64,000 bases of DNA from Burkholderiales bacterium Ga0077543. Lineage in GTDB: Bacteria > Pseudomonadota > Gammaproteobacteria > Burkholderiales > Burkholderiaceae_C. The stretch covers positions 48,589 to 112,588 of the forward strand of contig LNET01000074.1 in the NCBI GenBank assembly GCA_001464055.1, in the 5' to 3' direction. The translations under genes were made by a program, and so were the position numbers. How positions within the stretch are numbered: position 1 is the first letter of the stretch; each line of letters opens with the position of its first letter. Below, piece by piece: positions 18,624 through 27,391 of this stretch. Below the pieces are notes generated by a model that saw nothing but the letters and a program-made list of their open reading frames with translations, was not told where the DNA came from and did not search any database.

Positions 18624-19349
18624 TCAATGGGCTTGGGGCTGCAGCCGGGCAGCGGCGGGGCGGCGCTCGGTCCGCAGGTGCCGCAGAAAGCGCCATTCCA
18701 GCAGCCTGAAGACGCCGACCAGGGTGAAGGTGAGGCTGAAGTAGATCACCGCCGCCGTGCCGAAGGCTTCGACCGGCAAGAGATGGTTGGCATAAACGTC
18801 GCGCGCCACGCGCGTGACATCGACCAGCGTCACCGTGCTGACGATGGCCGTGGCGTGCAGCAGGCCCACGACTTCGTTGCCGTATTGCGGCAGCGCCCGG
18901 CGTAGCGCACTGGGCAGCAGGATGCGCGCATAAAGGCGCCAGCCCGACAGCCCGTAGGCCCGCGCGGCCTCGACCTCGCCTTGCGGTGTGGCCCGCAGGG
19001 CGCCGGCGAAGATCTCGGTGGTGTAGGCGGTGGTGTTGAGTGCAAACGCCAGCCAGGCGCAGAACCAGGCCTCGCGCAGCAGCGGCCAAAGCACGCTGCT
19101 GCGCAGGCCTTCGAACTGGGCGAAGCCGTAGTAGACGATGAACAGCTGCACCAGCAGCGGCGTGCCCCGCAGCACGTATGTAAAGGCCCGGACCGGCAGC
19201 GAGAGCCAGCGCCTGCGCGACACCCGCGCGATGGCCAGCGGCAGGCTGAACACCAGGCCGCTGGCCAGGCTGATGGCCAGCAGCGTCAGCGACACGCGCA
19301 GGCCGTCGGCGAAATCGGGCAGGCTCTGGCTGACGATGTCCCAGTCCAT
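18624..19349 (-). CDS. Polar amino-acid ABC transporter permease (HisM type)
   Basis: A 241-residue inner-membrane permease of the HisMQ group with about five helices. The opening LPDFADGLRVSLTLLAISLA is typical, and the EAA loop is EVEAARAYGLSGWRLYARIL followed by LPSALRRALPQYGNEVVGLL, which contacts the ATPase. It starts three bases after the first permease ends. The short proline/arginine-rich end has no obvious function. It pairs with the gene at 19353-20039 to form a heterodimeric channel. Confidence 0.93.
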   Translation of the reverse strand: MDWDIVSQSLPDFADGLRVSLTLLAISLASGLVFSLPLAIARVSRRRWLSLPVRAFTYVLRGTPLLVQLFIVYYGFAQFEGLRSSVLWPLLREAWFCAWLAFALNTTAYTTEIFAGALRATPQGEVEAARAYGLSGWRLYARILLPSALRRALPQYGNEVVGLLHATAIVSTVTLVDVTRVARDVYANHLLPVEAFGTAAVIYFSLTFTLVGVFRLLEWRFLRHLRTERRPAAARLQPQAH

Positions 19350-19352
19350 GGC

Positions 19353-20039
19353 CTAGAACGACCCCGCTTTCACACCCAGGCTGTAGCGCTTCTCCACGCG
19401 CGCCAGCAGCCAGATCGAGGCCGAGGTGATGGCCAGGTACAGCAGCCCGATGGCCGCGAAGAAGGTGAATGGCTCGCGGGTTGCGGCAGCGGCCAGGTTG
19501 GCGCGATGCACCATGTCGTCCAGCCCGATGATCGACACCAGCGCCGTGGCCTTGACCATCACCAGCCAGTTGTTGGAAAAGCCCGGGATCGCATGCCGCA
19601 CCATCTGCGGCAGCACGATGCGCCGCCAGACCTGCACGGCGGACAGGCCATAGGCCCGGGCCGCCTCGGCCTGCCCGGGGGGGATGGCCAGGATGGCGCC
19701 GCGAAAGGTCTCGGTGAGATAGGCACCGTAGATGAAGCCGATGGTGAGCACGCCAGCGGCAAACGGCGGCAGATCGATGTGGTCCCAGCCCTGCGACTCG
19801 ACCAGGTCGTTCAGCAGGATCTGCCCGCCGTAGAAGATGGCCAGCATCAGCACCAGGTCGGGCAGGCCGCGGATGACGGTGGTGTAGGCCGCAGCCAGGG
19901 TCCGCGCCACGCGTGAGCCCGACAACTTGGCCGCCGCGCCCAGCAGGCCCAGCGCGCAGGCCACCAGCAGCGACAGCGCAGCCACCCCCAGCGTGACCCA
20001 CAGGCCGCCCAGGAGGGCGGGCAGGTAGCCATGCAGCAT
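19353..20039 (-). CDS. Polar amino-acid ABC transporter permease (HisQ type)
   Basis: A 228-residue permease. It contains GYLPALLGGLWVTLGVAALS at the N-terminus, YTTVIRGLPDLVLMLAIFYG and the EAA loop GQAEAARAYGLSAVQVWRRI followed by LPQMVRHAIPGFSNNWLVMV. This spacing is typical of the HisQ partner. It is the first gene of the transporter run and lies 49 bases after orn on the same strand. The gene normally found upstream in such clusters, the periplasmic binding protein, is absent; orn is there instead. Confidence 0.93.
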   Translation of the reverse strand: MLHGYLPALLGGLWVTLGVAALSLLVACALGLLGAAAKLSGSRVARTLAAAYTTVIRGLPDLVLMLAIFYGGQILLNDLVESQGWDHIDLPPFAAGVLTIGFIYGAYLTETFRGAILAIPPGQAEAARAYGLSAVQVWRRIVLPQMVRHAIPGFSNNWLVMVKATALVSIIGLDDMVHRANLAAAATREPFTFFAAIGLLYLAITSASIWLLARVEKRYSLGVKAGSF

Positions 20040-20088
20040 GGCTCAGGCCGGCGGCTCGCGGGGCGGGTTCAAGCCCGCATTCGCCGCG

Positions 20089-20649
20089 TCACACCGCCAA
20101 CAGGGTCTGGCGGTAGTGCACGAGTTCGTCGATCGACTCGTGCACGTCGGCCAGCGCGGTGTGCGCCTGCGCCTTCTTCAAGCCGACGAGCGCCTCCGGC
20201 TTCCAGCGCTTGGCCAGCTCCTTCAGCGTGCTCACGTCGAGGTTGCGATAGTGGAAGAAGGCTTCCAGCGCCGGCATCGTGCGCGCGAGGAAGCGGCGGT
20301 CCTGGCAGATGCTGTTGCCGCACATCGGGCTCTTGCCCTTGGGCACGTAGGCCTGCAGGAAGGCGATGACGGCGGCCTCGGCCGCGGCTTCGTCGACAGT
20401 GCTGGCGCGCACGCGGTCGACGAGGCCGCTCTTGCCGTGCGTGCCCTTGTTCCAGGCGTCCATGCCGTCGAGCACGGCGTCGGTCTGGTGGATGGCGAAC
20501 ACCGGGCCTTCGACACGCAAGGCCAGCATGGGGTCGGTGACGATGACGGCGACTTCGATGATGCGGTCGCGGTCGGTGTCCAGGCCGGTCATTTCGAGGT
20601 CGATCCAGACCAGGTTCTGGTCGCTCGGCAACAGCAGGGATTCGCTCAT
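20089..20649 (-). CDS. orn: Oligoribonuclease
   Basis: A 186-residue DEDDh 3'-5' exonuclease that degrades 2-5-nucleotide RNAs, including pGpG from c-di-GMP breakdown. Acidic motifs are [11 protein letters not shown] (D-x-E) near residue 15, [17 protein letters not shown] and the C-terminal [18 protein letters not shown] with the DEDDh His and Asp. The ATG at 20649 ([10 protein letters not shown]) gives the usual length. It is downstream of the exported cyclophilin gene by 58 bases. Confidence 0.97.
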   Translation of the reverse strand: MSESLLLPSDQNLVWIDLEMTGLDTDRDRIIEVAVIVTDPMLALRVEGPVFAIHQTDAVLDGMDAWNKGTHGKSGLVDRVRASTVDEAAAEAAVIAFLQAYVPKGKSPMCGNSICQDRRFLARTMPALEAFFHYRNLDVSTLKELAKRWKPEALVGLKKAQAHTALADVHESIDELVHYRQTLLAV

Positions 20650-20707
20650 GGTCTGGGGCGGGGTGGACAGTTGCGGATTCTCGTTGAAGGGGCCGCTGCT
20701 GGCGGGT

Positions 20708-21637
20708 TCAGTATCCGGCGGCCACCGCCTGGGGCAGCAGGTCGGCCAGCGCGGCCAGCAGCACGACCTGGCTGCTGATGGCCGGCACCAGGTAGTAGAT
20801 GTTGCCGTCCTTGAAGCCCAGGTAGGCGTCGGTGCCCGGGTAGTAACGGTAGTAGTAGCCCAGGCTGGGCTCGGTGGCCGACACGAAGCCCGAAGGCCGG
20901 GCGTACTGCGGAAAGCTGGCTTCGATGAAGTCGAACACCCGGTCGGCGTCATTCAAGGCTGGCGGCAGTTCCCGCACCGACTGCACCATGCTCAGATTCT
21001 GGTCGGAGATGCCGGCGCAGCTGGTGACCGTGGCGCGCATCGGCACGTCGGTGAAAGCGCTGCCGTTGGCGAAGCAGCCGCCGAAGTTCAGCCGCGGCAG
21101 TGCCGCGATCCGGTCGGCCACCGCCATGCCGGGTACGGTGACCTGCCCGAACACCGTGAAGCCGCCATTCTGAAAATCGAGATTGGCCGCGTTGTTGCCC
21201 AGGTTCACGAACCACTCGGTCGTTGCACTGTTGGGGTTGCCACCCAGTTTCGCCATGGCCACCGTGCCGCGCAGGTTGGAACGGGTGCTGCTGAACTCGT
21301 TCACCACCGGCGGGCCGGCCGGGATCTTGGCCGGACCAAAGCCTGCCGACCAGGTGTAGCCACCGGTCTGGATGACAAAACCAGGCACGCTGCGATGCAC
21401 GAAGGAGTTGGCATAGGCGCCGCTGCGCAGGTAGCCCAGGAAGTTGGCCACCGTGGCCGGGGCCTGGCGGTCGAACAGGCGGATGTCGACCGGGCCCAGC
21501 GAGGTTTCCAGCCGAACCATGGTCGACTGCGCCGAGGCTGGCGCAGCCAGGCCAGCAGCAAGCAACAGGGCCGCAAGAAAACGCACGAGGCCGATGCCGG
21601 GTCGAGCGGCGGAAGTCAGCAAGAGGGTCGGGTCCAT
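20708..21637 (-). CDS. Exported cyclophilin-type peptidyl-prolyl isomerase with a lineage-specific C-terminal module
   Basis: About 309 residues. The N-terminus holds a signal peptide (hydrophobic core ending LAAPASAQ). A cyclophilin domain follows: [36 protein letters not shown] with the catalytic Arg, and a FTVFGQV segment, so isomerase activity in the periplasm is plausible. The last 80 residues are not cyclophilin: they contain FIEASFPQY, then [18 protein letters not shown] and NIYYLVP. The same pattern recurs near the N-terminus of the Asp-box lipoprotein at 54.8-57.6 kb. An ATG at 21670 is an alternative start that lengthens the leader by 11 residues. The gene lies between orn and the divergent M48 protease. 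Confidence 0.9.
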   Translation of the reverse strand: MDPTLLLTSAARPGIGLVRFLAALLLAAGLAAPASAQSTMVRLETSLGPVDIRLFDRQAPATVANFLGYLRSGAYANSFVHRSVPGFVIQTGGYTWSAGFGPAKIPAGPPVVNEFSSTRSNLRGTVAMAKLGGNPNSATTEWFVNLGNNAANLDFQNGGFTVFGQVTVPGMAVADRIAALPRLNFGGCFANGSAFTDVPMRATVTSCAGISDQNLSMVQSVRELPPALNDADRVFDFIEASFPQYARPSGFVSATEPSLGYYYRYYPGTDAYLGFKDGNIYYLVPAISSQVVLLAALADLLPQAVAAGY

Positions 21638-21753
21638 CGATCGCAGGGCCTGGCAGGCAGTGAAAAGCATATCGGTCCATTTTGACCCAGGTCCCGCGCC
21701 ATGCTGCCGACCGAGCGAACGCGCCGAGCCGACAGCCTCTAGACTCATGCCTT

Positions 21754-23034
21754 ATGCACGCCGACATCCTGACCTTTGCCTTCGTGGCCGCGTTGCTGGC
21801 TTCACTGCTCACCAAGCTCTGGCTGGCCACCCGGCAAATGCGCCACGTGGCCGCCCACCGCCACCAGGTGCCGCCGGCCTTCCGCGAGACGGTGACCCCG
21901 GCCGCCCACCAGAAAGCCGCCGACTACACCCTGGCCAAGGGTCGCTTCGCGCTGCTGGCGCTGGCCGTGGGCAGCGCCGTGCTGCTGGGCTGGACGCTGC
22001 TGGGGGGGCTGGACGCGCTGAACACCCTGCTGCTCAACCACGTGCAGGTGCCCCTGGGCAACCTCGGCTATCAGCTGGCGCTGCTGGCCGCGTTCGTCGT
22101 CATCGGTTCGCTCATCGAACTGCCGCTGGACTGGTACAGCACTTTCCGCATCGAACAGCAGTTCGGCTTCAACCGGATGACATTGCGACTGTGGCTGGCC
22201 GACCTCGTCAAGGGCAGCCTGGTCGGCGCGGCCATCGGGCTGCCCCTGGCGGCCGGCATCCTGTGGATCATGGGCAATTCCGGCGGCTTGTGGTGGCTGT
22301 ACGCCTGGGCCGCCTGGGTCGCCTTCAATCTGGTGCTGCTGGTGCTCTACCCCACCGTCATCGCACCGCTGTTCAACAAGTTCGAACCCCTGCCCGACGA
22401 AGCCCTGAAAACGCGTGTGCAGGCGCTGATGCAGCGCTGCGGCTTCGCCGCCAAGGGCCTCTTCGTGATGGACGGCAGCCGCCGCTCGGCCCATGCCAAC
22501 GCCTACTTCACCGGCCTGGGCGCGGCCAAGCGCGTGGTTTTCTTCGACACCCTGCTGCAGCGGCTTTCCCCCGGCGAGGTGGAAGCGGTACTGGCCCACG
22601 AACTGGGGCATTTCAAGCGCAAGCACGTCGTCAAGCGCATGGTGGGCATCTTCGGCTTCAGCCTGGTCGGCCTGGCCTTGCTGGGCTGGCTGGCTGGCCA
22701 GAGCGGCTTCTATGCAGGCCTGGGCGTGCAGCCCAACCTGGGCAGCCCGAACAACGCGCTGGCGCTGATCTTGTTCATGCTGGTGCTGCCGCCATTCACT
22801 TTCTTCATCTCGCCGCTGATGGCCCACGTTTCCCGCGTGCATGAATTCGAAGCCGATGCCTATGCCTGCGCCCAGGCCGATGGCCGCGACCTGGCGCGGG
22901 CCCTGCTGAAACTGCACGAGGACAATGCCGCGACGCTCACGCCTGACCCGCTGTATGCACGTTTCTACTATTCGCATCCGCCTGCCAGCGAACGCCTGGC
23001 CGCCCTGCCCCCACCCACGCTGAAATCCGCCTGA
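21754..23034 (+). CDS. M48-family zinc metallopeptidase (Ste24/CAAX protease 1-like)
   Basis: A 426-residue integral-membrane protease. The zinc motif is VLAHELGHFKRKHVVKR (HExxH), and the third ligand is in the later HEFEADAYACAQADGRDLA. Several hydrophobic helices surround it, matching eukaryotic Ste24 rather than the shorter HtpX. The YSTFRIEQQFGFNRMTLRLW segment is a family hallmark. Bacteria lack CAAX prenylation, so the natural role is likely membrane-protein quality control. The start at 21754 matches the first predicted helix. It is followed six bases later by phhB and then rsgA. Confidence 0.94.
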   Translation: MHADILTFAFVAALLASLLTKLWLATRQMRHVAAHRHQVPPAFRETVTPAAHQKAADYTLAKGRFALLALAVGSAVLLGWTLLGGLDALNTLLLNHVQVPLGNLGYQLALLAAFVVIGSLIELPLDWYSTFRIEQQFGFNRMTLRLWLADLVKGSLVGAAIGLPLAAGILWIMGNSGGLWWLYAWAAWVAFNLVLLVLYPTVIAPLFNKFEPLPDEALKTRVQALMQRCGFAAKGLFVMDGSRRSAHANAYFTGLGAAKRVVFFDTLLQRLSPGEVEAVLAHELGHFKRKHVVKRMVGIFGFSLVGLALLGWLAGQSGFYAGLGVQPNLGSPNNALALILFMLVLPPFTFFISPLMAHVSRVHEFEADAYACAQADGRDLARALLKLHEDNAATLTPDPLYARFYYSHPPASERLAALPPPTLKSA

Positions 23035-23039
23035 GCCCC

Positions 23040-23369
23040 ATGCAGACCACCGCACTGTCCCAGCAACGCTGCCTGCCGATGGAAGGCCAGCCGGCCATGA
23101 CGGCCGAGGCCATCGAACAGCATCTTGCACAGGTGCCGGGATGGGTGCTGGCAGCCGGCTCGATCGAGAAGCGCTACGGGTTCCCGGATTTCCACCGCAC
23201 CCTGGCCTTCGTCAACGCCCTGGCCTGGATCGCCAACACCGAAGACCACCACCCCGACCTGCTGCTCAGCTATGGCCAGTGCACGGTGCGCTTCAACACC
23301 CACGCGGTCGGCGGCATTTCCCTCAACGACTTCATCTGCGCCGCCAAGGTCGACGCCTTGCTGGCTTGA
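23040..23369 (+). CDS. phhB: Pterin-4a-carbinolamine dehydratase
   Basis: A 109-residue PCD/DCoH protein, which dehydrates 4a-hydroxytetrahydrobiopterin formed by aromatic amino-acid hydroxylases. The catalytic region is ANTEDHHPDLLLSYGQCTVR with paired histidines, and the end GGISLNDFICAAKVDALL is standard. The N-terminus before MTAEAIEQHL is about 19 residues longer than the core fold; the ATG at 23098 is a possible shorter start. No phenylalanine hydroxylase gene is nearby. Its stop overlaps the rsgA start by three bases. Confidence 0.93.
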   Translation: MQTTALSQQRCLPMEGQPAMTAEAIEQHLAQVPGWVLAAGSIEKRYGFPDFHRTLAFVNALAWIANTEDHHPDLLLSYGQCTVRFNTHAVGGISLNDFICAAKVDALLA

Positions 23370-24253
23370 ATACCGGCCGGGTGGTCGCGGCACATGGCCG
23401 CCAGGTGATGGTGGAAACACCGGAAGGCGTACGTGTGCGTTGCCAGACCCGCGGCAAGAAGAGCGAACTGGTGGTCGGCGACATGGTGCGCTGGGCCGTC
23501 ACCGGCGACGGCGGAGTGATCGAAGCGCTGGTGCCTCGTCGCAACCTCCTGTACCGGCAGGACGATTGGCGCACCAAGAGTTTCGCCGCCAACCTGGACC
23601 AAGTGCTGGTGCTGGTGGCCGGCGAGCCGATGTTCAGCGAAACCCAGCTGGCGCGTGCCCTGATCGCGGCCCGTGCCGAAGGCATCGCCGTGACCATCGG
23701 CCTGAACAAGACCGACCTGCCCGCCGCCGCCACCGCGCGCGAAAGGCTGGCGCCTTACCGGGCGATGGGCGTTCCGCTGGTCGAGCTGGCGCTGAAGGCC
23801 GACCCGGCGGCGGCTCGCGCCCTGCTGGCCCCGGTGCTGGCCGGACGTACGACGCTGGTGCTGGGCCCCAGCGGCACCGGCAAGAGCACGCTCATCAACC
23901 TGCTGGTGCCCGAGGCTGCAGCTCTGGTCGGCGAGATCTCGCAAGCCTTGCAGAGCGGCCGTCACACCACGACCAGCACCACCTGGTACTGGCTGGACGA
24001 AGAGCACAGTGCCGCCTTGATCGACTCGCCCGGCTTCCAGGAATTCGGCCTGCGCCAGATCACGCCCGACCAGCTGGCCGGGCTGATGCCCGACCTGGCC
24101 GCGGCCCTGGGGCACTGCCGCTTCTACAACTGCACCCACCGGCAGGAGCCGGGTTGCGGGGTGCGTGCCGCCGCCGGGAAGGGCGAGATCAGCCCCTGGC
24201 GCATGCGCATCTACGACGAGCTGTATGAAGAGCTGTCCAGGCAGCGGTACTGA
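23366..24253 (+). CDS. rsgA: Small ribosomal subunit biogenesis GTPase RsgA
   Basis: A 295-residue circularly permuted GTPase that acts late in 30S assembly. An OB-fold comes first (VVAAHGRQVMVETPEGVRV). The GTPase motifs follow in permuted order: G4 GLNKTDLP, G1 GPSGTGKSTLINLL and G3 IDSPGFQEFG. The C-terminal zinc finger has CRFYNCTHRQEPGCGVRAA. The best start is a TTG at 23366 that overlaps the phhB stop (TTGA), because the OB-fold begins immediately after it and no closer ATG exists. Expression therefore probably depends on coupling to phhB. Confidence 0.93.
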   Translation: MNTGRVVAAHGRQVMVETPEGVRVRCQTRGKKSELVVGDMVRWAVTGDGGVIEALVPRRNLLYRQDDWRTKSFAANLDQVLVLVAGEPMFSETQLARALIAARAEGIAVTIGLNKTDLPAAATARERLAPYRAMGVPLVELALKADPAAARALLAPVLAGRTTLVLGPSGTGKSTLINLLVPEAAALVGEISQALQSGRHTTTSTTWYWLDEEHSAALIDSPGFQEFGLRQITPDQLAGLMPDLAAALGHCRFYNCTHRQEPGCGVRAAAGKGEISPWRMRIYDELYEELSRQRY

Positions 24254-24315
24254 GGCTGCAGTACCGAGGCCGCGATACCGAGTTCGCGCAGAGCGGGCGA
24301 CCCGCAGCCAGCGGG

Positions 24316-25305
24316 CTAACCCAGCACGTTGGCCAGCGACAGCAGCGCCACCAGCAGCATCCAGAGCACCACCGAGCGCCAGACCAGACCGACCACGCTC
24401 TGCAGGTGCCCAGGCTGGGGCGGCACGCCGCCGGTGGAGCCTTCGGCGCTGGCCGTGCCTGCCTGGATGCCGGCGGTGAAGGTCTTGCTGCGGTCGGGCG
24501 TGACACCTGGCGCAGCCACGCCGCCCAGTTGCACACCCACGGCACCTGCCGCAGCGGCGAGGATCACGCCTTCGTTCGGATACAGCCAGAGGCCGGCGTC
24601 GCGGCGCCAGCTGTTGATCGCTTCCTCGAAGTTGCCGACCACGGCGAAACCGAAGGCCGTCAAGCGGGCCGGTACATGGTCGATCAGCGAGAACAAGCGT
24701 CGCGACAGCGCCAGAAGACCGTCGTTGGCGGGTGCATCCATGCTGCGCTGGCGATAGCCCCAATACCGGCTGGAAAACTCTGCCATGCGGTAGAGCACCG
24801 CACCCAGTGGCCCCAGGCCCAGAGCCGAAAACACGACGAACCAGAAGAACACGCCAAAGACATGGCGGTGCGCGGCGAGAAGGGCGTGCTCGATGACGTG
24901 TCGCAGAAGCTCGGTGCGCGGCATTTCGCTTGCATCCAGATGGCGCCACTCGGCCAGCAGACGCCGGGCCTCGGCTTCGTCGCGGCGCTCGAGGGCGTCG
25001 CGGATGTCGGTGTAGTAGTGGCTGAACTGGCGAAACCCCAGCGTCAGGTAGAGCAGGCCGACGTCGAGCGCCAGCGCCAGGAGAAGGCTGTACTGGGCCA
25101 CGACCAGATAGACCGCGGTGACCAGCAGCACCGGCAGGCCGACCGAGATGCCCCAGACCACGCCCGCATGATGCGGCTTGCCGGCATCGAAGTTGCGCCC
25201 TGTCCACCTGACCCAGGCGACGAGCATGTCGTGCACCCAGTTATCCCGCGGCAGCGGCTTGAGCTGCTCGATCAGCAGGGCGAACAGGACGGCAAAAAAG
25301 CTCAT
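24316..25305 (-). CDS. CobD/CbiB-family membrane protein
   Basis: A 329-residue protein with about five hydrophobic stretches, including GISVGLPVLLVTAVYLVVAQ and FGVFFWFVVFSALGLGPLGA. It shows the CobD/CbiB pattern HHAGVVWGI, LGFRQFSHYYTDIRDALERR and NFEEAINSWRRDAGLW. CobD/CbiB makes adenosylcobinamide from cobyric acid, and AmpE is a paralogue. No cobalamin gene is near; it converges with rsgA and is far from any corrin pathway gene in this window. I therefore call only the family. The product could be a stand-alone homologue rather than a true CobD. Confidence 0.85.
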   Translation of the reverse strand: MSFFAVLFALLIEQLKPLPRDNWVHDMLVAWVRWTGRNFDAGKPHHAGVVWGISVGLPVLLVTAVYLVVAQYSLLLALALDVGLLYLTLGFRQFSHYYTDIRDALERRDEAEARRLLAEWRHLDASEMPRTELLRHVIEHALLAAHRHVFGVFFWFVVFSALGLGPLGAVLYRMAEFSSRYWGYRQRSMDAPANDGLLALSRRLFSLIDHVPARLTAFGFAVVGNFEEAINSWRRDAGLWLYPNEGVILAAAAGAVGVQLGGVAAPGVTPDRSKTFTAGIQAGTASAEGSTGGVPPQPGHLQSVVGLVWRSVVLWMLLVALLSLANVLG

Positions 25306-25360
25306 CCCGGTCGATGATAGCGATGACGCTGCGGGCAAGCCCCCACCCACCAGCAGGGGC

Positions 25361-26065
25361 TCATGCTGCAGCCAGGAAACGGTAGAGGTTGCGCAGCATC
25401 GCGGCGGTGGCGCCCCAGATGAAGTACTCACGCGCCACGCCGTCGGCGCCTGGCCCTCGCCAGGGCATCGACAGGAACTGGCGTTCCAGGCCGTCGAACT
25501 CGAACACGTGACGCCGATGGTGGGCAGGCGTCATCAGGAACTGCAAGGGCACTTCGAAGGCCTCGGCCACCTCGAAAGCGTCCAGCGCCAACGCCATTGG
25601 CGGCTGGACCACGGCCACGACGGGGGTGACGACGAAGTGCGTCACCGTCGTGTAGACCGGCAGGCTGCCCAGCACCTGAACCTGCCCGGGCGGCAGGCCG
25701 ACTTCTTCTTCGGCCTCGCGCAGCGCGGTGGCTGCGGCGTCTGCGTCCTCGGGCTCGCTGCGGCCGCCGGGAAAGCTGATCTGCCCGGCATGGTCGCGCA
25801 AATGCTCGGTACGACGTGTCAGCAGCACATGCCAGCCGTCGGGGCGGGCGACCAGGGCCACCAGCACGGCAGCGGGCGTGGGCTCGCGTTCGCCGGCGAA
25901 GCGACCGTCACCAGGAATCTCGGGCGCCCAGCGCGATGCCATCGGGTCGATGAATCGCCGGCGCAGGCTCGCCGCATCCAGGCCCTGCAGATTCAGCGCC
26001 GGCAGGTGCGCGTCCGTTCCGACAACGGGAACGGCGCGGGGGTCGACGATGCGCGGGCGGTTCAT
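25361..26065 (-). CDS. Nudix CoA pyrophosphatase (NudL-like)
   Basis: A 234-residue Nudix hydrolase. The Nudix box runs from GGRSEPEDADAAAT through REAEEEVGL, and upstream of it LTRRTEHLRDHAGQISFPGG is the NudL/CoA-pyrophosphatase signature. These enzymes split CoA and its derivatives to 4'-phosphopantetheine and 3',5'-ADP. The start at 26065 (MNRPRIVDPR) is taken because the frame upstream runs into rplS. It lies about 90 bases downstream of rplS on the same strand, behind a possible weak terminator. Confidence 0.9.
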   Translation of the reverse strand: MNRPRIVDPRAVPVVGTDAHLPALNLQGLDAASLRRRFIDPMASRWAPEIPGDGRFAGEREPTPAAVLVALVARPDGWHVLLTRRTEHLRDHAGQISFPGGRSEPEDADAAATALREAEEEVGLPPGQVQVLGSLPVYTTVTHFVVTPVVAVVQPPMALALDAFEVAEAFEVPLQFLMTPAHHRRHVFEFDGLERQFLSMPWRGPGADGVAREYFIWGATAAMLRNLYRFLAAA

Positions 26066-26097
26066 GACGGGTTGTGCTGCACCGGAGGCACCAACGA

Positions 26098-26120
26098 CAA
26101 AGCCGCCCAGGGGCGGCCTT
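26098..26120 (-). terminator. Possible weak terminator after rplS
   Basis: On the minus strand GCCGCC pairs with GGCGGC around a 4-base loop, followed by TTTGTCGTT. The stem is strong but the T-tract is broken, so termination may be partial and allow read-through into the Nudix gene. Confidence 0.45.
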
Positions 26121-26156
26121 GTCAGGGTTTGCCGGTCAGGCCGCAGCCTTCGGGCT

Positions 26157-26513
26157 TCAGGCGAGCTTTTCCTTGATGCGTGCCGACTTGCCACTGCGCT
26201 GGCGCAGGTAGTACAGCTTGGCACGGCGCACGGCACCGCGACGCTTGACTTCGACGCTGGCGATCAAGGGGCTGTAGCTCTGGAACGTACGCTCCACGCC
26301 TTCGCCGTTGGAGATCTTGCGCACGATGAAGCTGCTGTTCAGGCCGCGGTTGCGCTTGGCGATGACGACGCCTTCATAAGCCTGGACCCGCTTGCGCGTG
26401 CCTTCGACCACGTTGACGTTGACGATGACGGTGTCGCCGGGCGAAAAGTCAGGCAGGCTGCGGTTCAGGCGAGCGATCTCTTCCTGCTCCAGCATGGCGA
26501 TGATGTTCGACAT
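26157..26513 (-). CDS. rplS: 50S ribosomal protein L19
   Basis: A 118-residue L19. It has the family opening [40 protein letters not shown] and [20 protein letters not shown], and a basic C-terminus. It is the last gene of rpsP-rimM-trmD-rplS. The 112-base gap after trmD contains a likely additional promoter, which would let L19 be made independently of TrmD and RimM. Confidence 0.98.
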   Translation of the reverse strand: MSNIIAMLEQEEIARLNRSLPDFSPGDTVIVNVNVVEGTRKRVQAYEGVVIAKRNRGLNSSFIVRKISNGEGVERTFQSYSPLIASVEVKRRGAVRRAKLYYLRQRSGKSARIKEKLA

Positions 26514-26624
26514 GTTTTCTCCGAGTCGATCTTGCCCAGGGGTGGTGGATTGGGTGTGTGTGTTCTGCAGGCCGTGGTTGAACCATCGGGCGGCAGACCC
26601 CGGCAGAGGATCGAAAAGCCTTTG

Positions 26625-26653
26625 ATTATAGCCCGAGGCTTTGCAGAAAACGC
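26625..26653 (-). promoter_or_regulatory. Candidate internal promoter for rplS
   Basis: A perfect minus-strand TATAAT (26630-26625) overlaps the trmD stop codon. About 17 bases upstream lies GCGTTT, a poor -35 match. The transcript would start within the trmD-rplS gap and carry rplS alone. The -10 match is strong, the -35 weak. Confidence 0.4.
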
Positions 26654-27375
26654 TCGTCGGCTTGCTGAAGCTGGCCGGCGGCGCGCGCCTGCTCGATCAG
26701 CTCAGGTCGACGGCGAGCCGTTGCAGCCAGCGCCTGCTCTCGTCGCCAGCGTGAAATGCGACCGTGGTGCCCGGACATCAGCACTTCGGGCACCCCCAGT
26801 TCCTGACCATCGACGAGCAGCCGCTCGGGGCGGCTGTAATGCGGGCCTTCCAGCAGCCCGTCCTCGAAGCTGTCCTGTTCGTGAGATGGCGCGGCCAGCA
26901 CCCCAGGCTGCAGCCGCGCCACCGCGTCCAGCAGCGCCAGCGCTGGCAGTTCGCCGCCGGACAGCACGAAGTCTCCCAGGCTGATCTCGTGTGTCACATG
27001 GCGGTCGATGACACGCTGGTCGATGCCTTCGTAACGCCCGCACAGCAGCACCGCTCCCGAGCCTGCTGCAAATTCACGCACCTGCGCCTGGGACAAGGGC
27101 CGGCCGGTGGGCGTGAAGTTCACCACGGCCGAGTTGGCGCCGCGGTCGTCCGAGATCGCCGACAGGACCCGCAGCAGAGGCTCGGCCAGCATGACCATGC
27201 CAGGGCCACCGCCGAAGGGCCGGTCGTCGACACGACGATAGGCGTCGTCTGCGAAGTCGCGCAGCGGCCAAAGGCGCACGTCGACCGCTTTCGTGTCGAA
27301 GGCCCGGCGCGTGATGCCGTGCTTGAGGTGCGGCGCGAACAGCTCCGGAAACAGCGTGACGACGTCGAAGCGCAT
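26626..27375 (-). CDS. trmD: tRNA (guanine-37-N1) methyltransferase
   Basis: A 249-residue SPOUT methyltransferase that methylates G37 of tRNAs to prevent frameshifting. It opens [20 protein letters not shown] and contains [28 protein letters not shown] and the trefoil-knot SAM site [20 protein letters not shown]. The start at 27375 matches the family exactly. It is 16 bases downstream of rimM, in the standard operon. Confidence 0.98.
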   Translation of the reverse strand: MRFDVVTLFPELFAPHLKHGITRRAFDTKAVDVRLWPLRDFADDAYRRVDDRPFGGGPGMVMLAEPLLRVLSAISDDRGANSAVVNFTPTGRPLSQAQVREFAAGSGAVLLCGRYEGIDQRVIDRHVTHEISLGDFVLSGGELPALALLDAVARLQPGVLAAPSHEQDSFEDGLLEGPHYSRPERLLVDGQELGVPEVLMSGHHGRISRWRREQALAATARRRPELIEQARAAGQLQQADERFLQSLGL

Positions 27376-27391
27376 GACCAGGCCCGCGCTT

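Noticed and set aside
24316..25305. Cobalamin biosynthesis CobD/CbiB as a firm assignment
   Set aside because: The family match is clear, but there is no corrin pathway gene nearby, so only the family name is kept.
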